Below are positions 1 to 5,212 of a stretch of 5,212 nt of DNA, one piece after another. A program made the position numbers and the translations under genes. The stretch is from DASPKW01 sp038244055. Lineage in GTDB: Bacteria > Planctomycetota > Phycisphaerae > Tepidisphaerales > Tepidisphaeraceae. Each line of letters opens with the position of its first letter. Position 1 is the stretch's first letter. The DNA is taken from the NCBI GenBank assembly GCA_038244055.1, contig JBBRTW010000486.1:1-5212 (forward strand). Reading direction: 5' to 3'. The notes below the pieces were generated by a model, which was not told the origin of the DNA, did not search any database, and saw nothing but the letters and a program-made list of their open reading frames with translations.

Positions 1-11
1 ACCTCCACCCC

Positions 12-151
12 AGGGCAATCGCATGTAACTCCTATCGCATCGATTTCGGATTGTGGATTGCGGATTGCGGATTGAAAACCGCATTTCAATCCACAATCCG
101 AAATCCGAAATCCGCAATTGCTGCCCACTTCATGCCACATGCAATTGCCCT
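12..151. repeat. Composite nested inverted repeat (hairpin-like intergenic element)
   Basis: Two pairs of inverted arms are visible. The inner pair is a perfect 19-bp match: 42-60 (GATTTCGGATTGTGGATTG) is the reverse complement of 87-105, with a 26-nt loop. The outer pair is 15 bp with one mismatch: 12-26 (AGGGCAATCGCATGT) against 137-151 (ACATGCAATTGCCCT). The two pairs have different centres (about 73.5 and 81.5), so the right half carries extra sequence, probably gained by change in 7-bp unit number. The arms are built from GGATTGY units at 48-74 and ATCCGMA units at 96-116. The element could be a REP/MITE-like non-coding repeat or an expressed RNA hairpin. I see no transposase, and no target-site duplication is clear. 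Confidence 0.75.
48..74. repeat. 7-bp tandem repeat GGATTGY, four copies
   Basis: Units are GGATTGT (48-54), GGATTGC (55-61), GGATTGC (62-68) and a final GGATTG (69-74). The complementary-sense array ATCCGAA, ATCCGAA, ATCCGCA occupies 96-116. Together they form the arms of the surrounding inverted repeat. Short tandem units like these are prone to copy-number change by slippage. Confidence 0.8.
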
Positions 152-160
152 CACCTCCAT

Positions 161-178
161 CCTCCACCCTCCACCCTC
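161..178. repeat. Short CCTCCAC tandem repeat
   Basis: Two exact 7-bp units CCTCCAC (161-167, 168-174) are followed by a partial CCTC, in a pyrimidine-rich stretch. A related string, CCATCCTCCAACCC, occurs in reverse orientation near the right edge (5178-5191). It is low-complexity sequence with no function I can assign. Confidence 0.55.
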
Positions 179-204
179 TCACGCCCCACCCGCCTCGCGC
201 CCCC

Positions 205-234
205 AATGTCCCAAAAAGTCCCAGAATGTCCCGT
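205..234. repeat. Three-copy 10-bp direct repeat (AAWGTCCCRN)
   Basis: The core AAWGTCCC recurs at exactly 10-bp spacing: AATGTCCC (205-212), AAAGTCCC (215-222) and AATGTCCC (225-232). On the opposite strand it reads as repeated GGGACWTT. A 10-bp period puts the copies on nearly the same face of the DNA helix. This fits iterated protein binding sites, or it may only be a piece of a dispersed intergenic repeat. It lies about 140 bp beyond the CHAD stop codon and not upstream of any gene visible here. Confidence 0.65.
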
Positions 235-372
235 TTTTGAATTTGCATTTCCCCCCAAACTCCCCTCCTTCGCCACAAATAAAAACAACGCGTAACAAAT
301 CGCGACCCCCACCGCGCCAGGCGCAAAACGAACTCCCCCGCACCACGGCCGGGACGCCGCGTGCCACTTCGA

Positions 373-1458
373 TCAACCGAGGCCGCCCGACTGCTCGGTG
401 GAGATGGGGCCGGCGGGGCTCACTCCGCCGCCGGTGTGGGAGCCTTCGAGGGGGGTGTCCTCGGTGGAATTCTGGTCCTCCCGACCGGACGGAGGGGTCG
501 CGGCGTCCGTCGCGGGAAGTTCATCTTCATCAACCTCCTCCCCCTTCCACGCCCGCCAGTATTTCCCCAGCCGCTTCACAAACTCCCCCGCCTTCTCCGC
601 AAAAAGTCGCTTGCCTGACTCCATCGCCTGGCCCTGCAGGATCAGCCGCTTCTGATCCACCACATCCGTCACCGCGCGCACCGCTCCCGTCTCGGCCGAT
701 TCGCCGCGCGCTGTCGCATCGGCCTCCATGACCTGCTTCAACACCGCCAGGTCATGCTCATCGCCCAGCACATCCGCCAGGTCGTGAAACGATTGCGCCA
801 GCGGCTCCATGATCGCCGGCCAGATGTCCTCCAGCACCTCGCACTGATGCCACAGATCCTTCACCCGTTTTCGCCACTCGTGAAAAAGCTCAGCGCCATG
901 CGCTGACATCTCACCTACCCTGGCCGCCGACATCGCATCCCGGCCATCGCCGTAGACGCGCTTGAGCCCTTCCTTGAGCGCGGGCCAGCCGTCGGAGGCG
1001 ATCGTCCATCCGCCGACGCGCTCGATCGCCTGCTCCACCGCCAGGGCGACGCCTTCCAATCCACCCGCCTGCTCCAGCACGCGCTTTTTCACCACTCGGC
1101 TTCGCGTCATCAGCTTCTTCCGCGATGCCCCATAGACCAGCCCGCCCAAGTCCCCTTTCAACTCCACCAGCGTATCCACCAGAACAGCCGCATCGCGCGC
1201 CTCGGCCAAGGTTCCGCCCGCATCCCGGAAGCCCGCGTTCTCGCGCTCGAAGACGCCCTCCCCCAGTTCATCGCGCACGAGCCGAACTACCGCCCGCAGC
1301 CGCTTCATGCGCTTCCGGGCCGCATGCACCGCCTTATCCTTCGCCCGCGCGGTATCCCCCGCGCCGCGCAGTTCCGCCAGCGCCTCATCCAACTGCTCCA
1401 GCGCGATGCGCCGAATTCCCGCGCCCACGGTCTCGCCGGCTTTCAACCTGAATCCCAC
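373..1458 (-). CDS. CHAD domain-containing protein
   Basis: The product (361 aa) is a soluble, mostly helical CHAD (conserved histidine alpha-helical domain) protein. Family members bind inorganic polyphosphate through two basic helical repeats. The first repeat is seen at residues 45-62, with H45, R48, K49, K52, R53 and R55, followed by RDAAVLVDTL at 88-97. The second lies at 193-240, with H193, R196, K197, K200 and H204, followed by LGDEHDLAVL at 231-240. The domain covers roughly residues 5-300. Residues 306-361 are an acidic, then Gly/Pro/Ser/Thr-rich, probably disordered tail. There is no signal peptide, no membrane segment and no N-terminal CYTH (triphosphate tunnel) domain, so this is a stand-alone CHAD protein. 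The start is GTG: GAGG lies 5 nt upstream, an in-frame TAA lies five codons upstream, and the overlapping ATG (1460-1458) is out of frame and stops after five codons. It is divergent from phoH. Family assignment is firm; the cellular role is inferred. Confidence 0.88.
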   Translation of the reverse strand: MGFRLKAGETVGAGIRRIALEQLDEALAELRGAGDTARAKDKAVHAARKRMKRLRAVVRLVRDELGEGVFERENAGFRDAGGTLAEARDAAVLVDTLVELKGDLGGLVYGASRKKLMTRSRVVKKRVLEQAGGLEGVALAVEQAIERVGGWTIASDGWPALKEGLKRVYGDGRDAMSAARVGEMSAHGAELFHEWRKRVKDLWHQCEVLEDIWPAIMEPLAQSFHDLADVLGDEHDLAVLKQVMEADATARGESAETGAVRAVTDVVDQKRLILQGQAMESGKRLFAEKAGEFVKRLGKYWRAWKGEEVDEDELPATDAATPPSGREDQNSTEDTPLEGSHTGGGVSPAGPISTEQSGGLG

Positions 1459-1463
1459 ATCTA

Positions 1464-1469
1464 CCTCGC
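1464..1469 (-). promoter_or_regulatory. Ribosome binding site of the CHAD gene
   Basis: On the minus strand the sequence GCGAGG precedes the GTG start (1458-1456) with 5 nt between GAGG and the start codon. An ATG overlaps the GTG by two bases (ATGTG), but its frame ends after five codons, so this RBS decides for the GTG. Confidence 0.5.
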
Positions 1470-1533
1470 TTTAAGAGAATCAGGCATCACCCTACACTCC
1501 CCCACCCCCGCCCGCCACAATCTTTGCGCTCCC

Positions 1534-1562
1534 TTAACAAAGTTGCTATTGCAGACTTTATT
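1534..1562 (+). promoter_or_regulatory. Possible sigma70-type promoter for the phoH operon
   Basis: TTAACA (1534-1539) matches the -35 consensus at five of six bases. After a 17-bp spacer, TTTATT (1557-1562) matches the -10 consensus at four of six. This would start transcription near 1569 and give a leader of about 235 nt before the GTG of phoH. AT-rich patches in a GC-rich intergenic region produce such matches by chance, and promoter consensus in this group is poorly known, so this is only a candidate. Confidence 0.2.
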
Positions 1563-1586
1563 CGTGGCATTTCCGCTCCCGCAGGT

Positions 1587-1693
1587 CTCCCCGCTTTAAG
1601 TATTTTGTTTTAGTTTTCCCCCACCCTCTATGTCTTTATGTTTTATGCCGCCCTCCCCGCCTTGAGTTTTTAGTTTGCCGCCCCCTCTGTCAT
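1587..1693. repeat. Degenerate direct duplication in the phoH leader
   Basis: Two similar blocks follow each other. The first begins CTCCCCGCTTTAAGT at 1587 and continues through a T-rich stretch ending in TTAGTTTT, then C-rich sequence and CCCTCTATGTC. The second begins CTCCCCGCCTTGAGT at 1653 and continues through TTTTTAGTTTG, then C-rich sequence and CCCTCTGTC. The shared order (CTCCCCGC, TTRAGT, T-rich, TTAGTTT, C-run, CCCTCT) suggests an old duplication with an offset of about 66 bp and small deletions. It lies 110-220 bp upstream of the phoH start codon. Its function is unknown. Confidence 0.45.
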
Positions 1694-1803
1694 ACCGACC
1701 TCCCTATCGACATTTCCCATCCAACGTGGGACAATTCACCACCCGACTCGCCCAGCCGCCCGGAGCGATCTTTTATCGGCCACCACCGTATTACCCCATC
1801 GCC

Positions 1804-2739
1804 GTGAACCTCAACATCACCCTCGAACAACCTGACAAAAAGATGGCCCTTTTCGGCTCGGCCGACCGCTATCTCCGCCTGATTCGCGATGCGTTCGCCG
1901 TCCAGATCATTGGCCGGGAGGACGAACTGCGCATTTCGGGGGACCGCGAGCAGGTCGCCAAGGCGGCCGCCGTCATCGACCTCATGCAGAAGCATTTGCG
2001 GCGGCATGACTGGCTCTCCACCGAGGATGTGGGCAACGCCATCAGCACCGCCGCCCACGAGCTGCGCGAGCGAACTGCTGATGACATCGATGTTTACACG
2101 CGGGGGCATGCCATCAAGCCCAAGACCGCCGGCCAGAAACGCTATATCGAGGCGATGCTGGCCAACGACCTGACTTTCTGCTCCGGGCCGGCCGGGACGG
2201 GGAAGACTTATCTGGCCGTCGCCGTGGCCGCCTCGATGCTTAAACACAATCAGGCCAAGCGTTTAGTGCTGGCCCGGCCCGCCGTCGAGGCCGGCGAGCG
2301 GTTGGGATTCCTCCCCGGCGATCTGCAAGCCAAGGTCAATCCATATCTTAGGCCGCTTTTTGACGCGCTCCATGACATGATAGACTATGAGCAGATCAAG
2401 CGTTTCATGGTCAATGATGTGATCGAGGTGGCTCCGCTGGCGTTCATGCGCGGGCGAACGCTCAATGAATCGGTCATCATCCTGGACGAGGCCCAGAATA
2501 CCACCCCTTCACAGATGTTGATGTTTTTGACACGATTGGGCCACGACTCCAAAATGATCATCACCGGCGACACCAGCCAGGTCGATCTGCCCCCGAATCA
2601 GATGTCGGGGATGGACGATGCGATGGACAAGCTGGCCGGGATCAAGGGCATCGGCTTTGTGGAACTCGAGCGCGGCGACATCGTTCGTCACCGGCTGGTT
2701 CAGAACATCGTCAATGCCTACGAGCGGAAAGAGGATTAA
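1804..2739 (+). CDS. PhoH-family P-loop ATPase (PhoH/YbeZ)
   Basis: The product (311 aa from the GTG at 1804) is a cytosolic PhoH-like ATPase of the helicase-related P-loop fold. Residues about 14-90 form the KH-like N-terminal region, with the typical pattern ending ELRISGDREQVAKAAAVIDL. Then come Walker A GPAGTGKT at 128-135, RPAVEAGERLGFLPGD at 158-173, Walker B VIILDEAQN at 224-232 with D228/E229, the sensor-like MIITGDTSQVDLP at 251-263, and a C-terminal DIVRHRLVQNIV at 292-303 with candidate arginine fingers R295 and R297. All key ATPase residues are present. Homologues act in RNA metabolism and partner with the YbeY endoribonuclease. The length matches Bacillus-type PhoH (about 320 aa). 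The GTG start gives the normal N-terminus but has no Shine-Dalgarno sequence. The alternatives are TTG at 1675 (adds 43 unusual residues) and ATG at 1843 (cuts the KH region). It is the first gene of a pair with the HD gene, 6 bp apart. Confidence 0.93.
   Translation: MNLNITLEQPDKKMALFGSADRYLRLIRDAFAVQIIGREDELRISGDREQVAKAAAVIDLMQKHLRRHDWLSTEDVGNAISTAAHELRERTADDIDVYTRGHAIKPKTAGQKRYIEAMLANDLTFCSGPAGTGKTYLAVAVAASMLKHNQAKRLVLARPAVEAGERLGFLPGDLQAKVNPYLRPLFDALHDMIDYEQIKRFMVNDVIEVAPLAFMRGRTLNESVIILDEAQNTTPSQMLMFLTRLGHDSKMIITGDTSQVDLPPNQMSGMDDAMDKLAGIKGIGFVELERGDIVRHRLVQNIVNAYERKED
2731..2735 (+). promoter_or_regulatory. Possible ribosome binding site of the HD gene inside the phoH end
   Basis: GAGGA overlaps the last codons of phoH and lies 10 nt before the ATG at 2746. 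The spacing is somewhat long. With the phoH stop only 6 bp ahead of the ATG, translational coupling is likely whichever signal is used. Confidence 0.35.
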
Positions 2740-2745
2740 GCCCCG

Positions 2746-5037
2746 ATGTTCTGGTCGCGTAAATATGGCGCCCGCCGCACCGAGGTACGCAAGAAGTGCC
2801 CCGACCGCAGCACCGCCGGCTGGATCAGCGACATGCGCGCCAAGGGCGTGGTCGGCTCGCTCGCCGTCGCCGCCGGCTTCGTCATCGTCGTCTCCGCCAT
2901 TGTCATGCTCCGGGAAGATTCCGTCCCCTACAAGCCCGGCCAATACGTCCCCCAGGACATCCTCTCCCGCGTCGACTTCGCCTTCCGCGATCAGGAAAAA
3001 CTAATCGAGGCCAAAAAACAGAAACGCGACAGCCAGCCGCGCGTCTACTCCAAGGCCCCGGTCGATTCCTGGAGCGCCCTGCAGACCGCCCTCCTCGAGC
3101 TCCCCGACCACATCGGCAATTCCGAAATCTCCCAGCTCCCCGGCGATCTCCGCACCCGCCTGCGCCTCGATGTCGGAAACGAGGGCGTGCTCAACATCCT
3201 CCGCCAGTATCAGCTCCCGGAGCGCAAGCCCGCCTTCGCCCGCGATGTGGACCGTTTCCTCAAGGACCTGCGCGGGCTGATCCTCATCCCCAAGCCCCAG
3301 CGCGATGAGGAAGTCCAGCGTGCTTCGCAGCGGTATATGACGATGATCGTTGAAGGCCGGGATGTGCGGCCGGAAGACACCTTCGCCGCCGGTGAAGGGG
3401 CGGCCGACCGCGAGCTCTACAACCGCATCGCCGCGGCCGCCAAGGAGGCCTTCCCCGCCGCCCTCTTTCCCAAGCTCACCGATTTCTCCATGCAGACCCT
3501 CCAGCCGACGCATCTGCTGGATGAGAATTCCACCCTCGCCGCCCAGAACCGCGCCGCCGATCTGGTCGGCCCGGACATCGCCGTCGTCCGCTACGAACGC
3601 AACCGCACCCTCGTCCCCGGCGATCGCGTGCTCACCGAAAAAGGCTGGCAGCTCCTCAAGTCCGAAAAAGAAGCCTTCGTCCGCAGCCTCGGCCGCAAGC
3701 TCTGGAAAACCAAGATCGGCCTGGTCGCCACCGTCATCCTCATCACCTGCATCCTCTGCACTTACGTCTACCGCTACCAGCGCCGAATCGTCCGCAACAA
3801 GATGCGCTCGGTGGCCATCGCCGTCCTCCTCGCCTCCATGCTCCTGCTGACCCAGCTCGCCGCCATCGGCATGGGCTCGCCCTTCATCTTCTCCCTCGGG
3901 CCGACCCTGCTGGCCGCGATGATCCTCACCATCGCCTACGATCAGCGCTTCGCCGTCGGGATCGGCGCGATCCACGCCGTCCTGGTCACAATCGCCCTCG
4001 ACCAATCCGTTGGCTTCTACCTCATCCAGTTCGTCGGCATCCTCACCGCCTGCTTCATGCTCGATGAGATCCGTACCCGCAGTAAGCTCATCGAAGTCGG
4101 CGGCGCGGCCGCCCTCGCCATGATGGCCGCCACCGCCGCGGCCGGCGCTATCCAGATGGACCCCATCGAGTTCATCGCCCGCAACTGCCTCTTCGCCGGC
4201 GCGGCCGGGCTGGGCGTGGGCTTCGTGGTCCTCGGCATCCTCCCCTTCATCGAAAAGCAGTTCAAAATCAACACCTCGATGACTCTGCTCGAGCTGGCCG
4301 ATGCCAGCCAGCCCCTGCTGCGCCGCCTGGCCATCGAAGCCCCCGGCACCTACAACCACTCCATCCAGGTCGCCACCCTCGCCGAAGCCGCCGCCGAGGC
4401 CATCGGCGCGAATTCGCTGCTCTGCCGCGTCGGCGCTTACTACCACGACATCGGCAAGATCAACAAGGCCGACTACTTCATCGAGAACCAGTCCGATGGC
4501 CGAAACCGCCACATCAACCTCTCCCCGAGCGTCTCGCTGCTGATCATCATCGGGCACGTCAAGGACGGCGTCGAACTGGCCCGCGAGTACAACCTCCCGG
4601 CCAGCATGATCCCCTTCATCCAGCAGCACCACGGCACCACCCTCGTCGAATACTTCTACCACCAGGCCCTCAAACGCGAAGACGCGGCCGGCAACGATGG
4701 CCCGCAGGTCCCCGAAACCCAGTACCGCTACCCCGGCCCCAAACCCAAGAGCAAGGAAATCGCCATCCTCATGATCTCCGATGCCGTCGAATCCGCCGTC
4801 CGAGCCATGTCCGAACCCAACGCCAGCCGCATCGAAACCCTGGTCCACGACCTCTCCATGAAACGCCTCCACGATGGCCAGTTCGACGAATGCGATTTAA
4901 CCTTCCGCGACCTGGAACATATCGAAAGGGCTCTAACAAAGACTCTGCTCGGCATCTACCACGGCCGAATCCAGTACCCCTCAACGGCGTCCTTGACCGG
5001 GCCAGTGGCGGTGGGCGCGACGATGCGGAGCGCGTGA
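2746..5037 (+). CDS. Membrane-bound 7TM-HD phosphohydrolase (PgpH/YqfF type, probable c-di-AMP phosphodiesterase)
   Basis: The product (763 aa) matches the 7TMR-HD family; characterised PgpH members hydrolyse c-di-AMP to pApA. A basic N-terminus precedes a first membrane helix (about 36-56). Residues 60-315 form the extracytoplasmic 7TMR-HDED domain, ending in a conserved GDRVLTEKG (292-300). About seven hydrophobic segments follow: 323-343, 354-376, 379-397, 402-418, 423-440, 452-469 and 480-500. The cytoplasmic HD domain (about 510-740) has all expected metal ligands: H538 (in TYNHSIQVATLAE), H567 and D568 (the HDIG motif, YYHDIGKI), H604, H628/H629 (QQHHGT) and D679 (MISDAVESAVR). The family motif RYPGPKPKSKE is at 661-671. 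A short non-conserved tail follows residue 745. The length is typical of the family. It is co-transcribed with phoH by position (6-bp gap). The substrate is inferred from family knowledge; no c-di-AMP cyclase gene is in the window. Confidence 0.92.
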   Translation: MFWSRKYGARRTEVRKKCPDRSTAGWISDMRAKGVVGSLAVAAGFVIVVSAIVMLREDSVPYKPGQYVPQDILSRVDFAFRDQEKLIEAKKQKRDSQPRVYSKAPVDSWSALQTALLELPDHIGNSEISQLPGDLRTRLRLDVGNEGVLNILRQYQLPERKPAFARDVDRFLKDLRGLILIPKPQRDEEVQRASQRYMTMIVEGRDVRPEDTFAAGEGAADRELYNRIAAAAKEAFPAALFPKLTDFSMQTLQPTHLLDENSTLAAQNRAADLVGPDIAVVRYERNRTLVPGDRVLTEKGWQLLKSEKEAFVRSLGRKLWKTKIGLVATVILITCILCTYVYRYQRRIVRNKMRSVAIAVLLASMLLLTQLAAIGMGSPFIFSLGPTLLAAMILTIAYDQRFAVGIGAIHAVLVTIALDQSVGFYLIQFVGILTACFMLDEIRTRSKLIEVGGAAALAMMAATAAAGAIQMDPIEFIARNCLFAGAAGLGVGFVVLGILPFIEKQFKINTSMTLLELADASQPLLRRLAIEAPGTYNHSIQVATLAEAAAEAIGANSLLCRVGAYYHDIGKINKADYFIENQSDGRNRHINLSPSVSLLIIIGHVKDGVELAREYNLPASMIPFIQQHHGTTLVEYFYHQALKREDAAGNDGPQVPETQYRYPGPKPKSKEIAILMISDAVESAVRAMSEPNASRIETLVHDLSMKRLHDGQFDECDLTFRDLEHIERALTKTLLGIYHGRIQYPSTASLTGPVAVGATMRSA

Positions 5038-5212
5038 GAGGGGGGGGTTACAATGAGACAATGAGACAATGGTGTCCGTTCCGCGGACCACAGTCCCCAT
5101 CCTTGCGGGTGCCTCGGACTCCCGGTGATTCGGGGTGGTTCAGGTTGCGGGGGTTGGGGAAGTTTGGGTTGACGCCTGGGTTGGAGGATGGGATTGCGTC
5201 AGATCCTCCGCC
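5038..5212. other. Downstream region at the window edge, no recognised gene
   Basis: The plus strand switches from C-rich to G-rich here. A small bulged hairpin is possible at 5072-5091 (GTGTCCG, loop TTCCG, CGGACCAC), but no T-tract follows, so I do not call it a terminator. A frame opening with ATG at 5061 stays open to the edge (50 codons), and the codon-aligned minus-strand frame is also open up to a TAA at 5050-5048. Both translate to low-complexity Gly/Pro/Arg- or Asn/Pro-rich sequence with no family I recognise. In particular, neither resembles the YbeY protein often found next. Confidence 0.5.
5040..5066. repeat. G8 run followed by a CAATGAGA tandem
   Basis: A run of eight G (5040-5047) starts two bases after the HD gene stop. 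After TTA there are two exact copies of CAATGAGA (5051-5058, 5059-5066) and a partial third (CAATGG). Homopolymer G runs are prone to slippage and sequencing error. Because the run lies beyond the stop codon, it does not affect the HD reading frame. Confidence 0.7.

Larger units (their letters stand above)
1..372. other. Intergenic region rich in short repeats, no credible gene
   Basis: This is the space downstream of the CHAD gene, up to the window edge. It contains a nested inverted repeat (12-151), a 7-bp CCTCCAC tandem (161-178) and a three-copy 10-bp repeat (205-234), all listed separately. The plus strand is strongly C-rich after 120. Open frames here translate to low-complexity proline/serine/arginine-rich strings without domain character and run on antisense into the CHAD gene, so I do not call them. 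No convincing terminator for the CHAD gene was found; the nearest candidate, a 4-bp CGCG stem next to a T-tract, is described under rejected items. Confidence 0.7.
1459..1803. other. Divergent intergenic region between the CHAD gene and phoH
   Basis: This 345-bp non-coding stretch separates two divergent gene starts and must hold both promoters. It is a patchwork of C-rich runs and T-rich tracts and contains a degenerate direct duplication (1587-1693). A weak plus-strand promoter candidate lies at 1534-1562. A small hairpin, TCCCA (1715-1719) pairing with TGGGA (1727-1731), lies in the presumed phoH leader. The phoH frame stays open upstream to a TTG at 1675. The extra 43 residues are Pro/Tyr-rich and unlike PhoH N-termini, so I treat them as untranslated. 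I see no riboswitch or tRNA. Confidence 0.6.

Noticed and set aside
12..234. CRISPR-like array
   Set aside because: The repeat units are 7-10 bp and contiguous, with no spacers of uniform length and no cas genes nearby.
277..304. Possible Rho-independent terminator of the CHAD gene (CGCG stem 301-304 / 289-292 followed by a T-tract on the minus strand)
   Set aside because: The stem is only 4 bp with an 8-nt loop, too weak to call.
309..329. Short palindrome GCGCCAGGCGC near the end of the CHAD gene
   Set aside because: It offers at most 4 bp of stem with a 3-nt loop and has no adjacent T-tract, which is expected at random in GC-rich DNA.
51..731. A 226-codon plus-strand open frame across the repeat region and the 3' part of the CHAD gene
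   Set aside because: The translation is a Pro/Ser/Arg-rich low-complexity string, it begins inside the inverted repeat, and its second half is antisense to the well-supported CHAD gene.
1675..1803. N-terminal extension of PhoH from the TTG at 1675
   Set aside because: The 43 added residues are Pro/Tyr-rich, unlike PhoH N-termini, and overlap the degenerate leader duplication. The GTG at 1804 gives the usual family start.
1690..2247. A 185-codon minus-strand open frame opposite the phoH leader and N-terminal region
   Set aside because: It is the antisense of a conserved KH-like/Walker A region, with no domain of its own and no ribosome binding site.
3001..4872. A 623-codon open frame on the minus strand opposite the HD gene
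   Set aside because: It is a GC-rich codon shadow of the HD gene. The translation is Gly/Asp/Glu-rich and featureless, while the plus frame carries every HD metal ligand and the membrane helices.
5132..5192. G-quadruplex-like cluster of G runs
   Set aside because: The runs of three or more G are separated by loops that include 9 and 13 nt, outside the usual 1-7 nt rule, in generally G-rich sequence.

Overview
The window comes from a GC-rich bacterial chromosome. It carries three protein-coding genes. On the minus strand is a CHAD-domain protein (373-1458). Divergent from it, on the plus strand, is a tight pair: a PhoH-family ATPase (1804-2739) followed 6 bp later by a membrane-bound 7TM-HD phosphohydrolase of the PgpH/YqfF type (2746-5037). 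GTG starts, weak or absent Shine-Dalgarno sequences on phoH and the HD gene, and gaps filled with short AATCCG-type repeats and CCTCCA strings suggest a Planctomycetota-like organism, possibly of the Phycisphaerae. This assignment is an inference from style and gene order. No marker gene in the window settles it.

Layout. Positions 1-372 hold no credible gene. They hold a composite inverted repeat built from 7-bp units (12-151), a CCTCCAC tandem (161-178) and a three-copy 10-bp repeat (205-234). The CHAD gene runs leftward and ends at 373. Between it and phoH lie 345 bp (1459-1803) that must contain both divergent promoters. This gap also holds a degenerate direct duplication of T-rich/C-rich sequence. 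The phoH-HD pair fills 1804-5037. The last 175 bp (5038-5212) begin with a G8 run and a short tandem repeat and show no recognisable gene start.

How the genes fit together. In many bacteria phoH, the 7TM-HD gene and ybeY lie together in an RNA-metabolism and nucleotide-signalling cluster. PhoH is a KH-like plus P-loop ATPase linked to RNA and to YbeY. PgpH-type enzymes degrade the second messenger c-di-AMP at the membrane. The first two genes are here in the usual order, but ybeY does not follow directly. CHAD proteins bind polyphosphate, so the divergent neighbour may share only a phosphate theme with phoH; the sequence does not prove a functional link.

The window is mostly an ordinary conserved locus. 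The best second-look items are the nested inverted repeat at the left edge, the periodic repeat at 205-234, the duplicated leader before phoH, and the interrupted phoH/HD/ybeY synteny at the right edge. I did not find a convincing new system.
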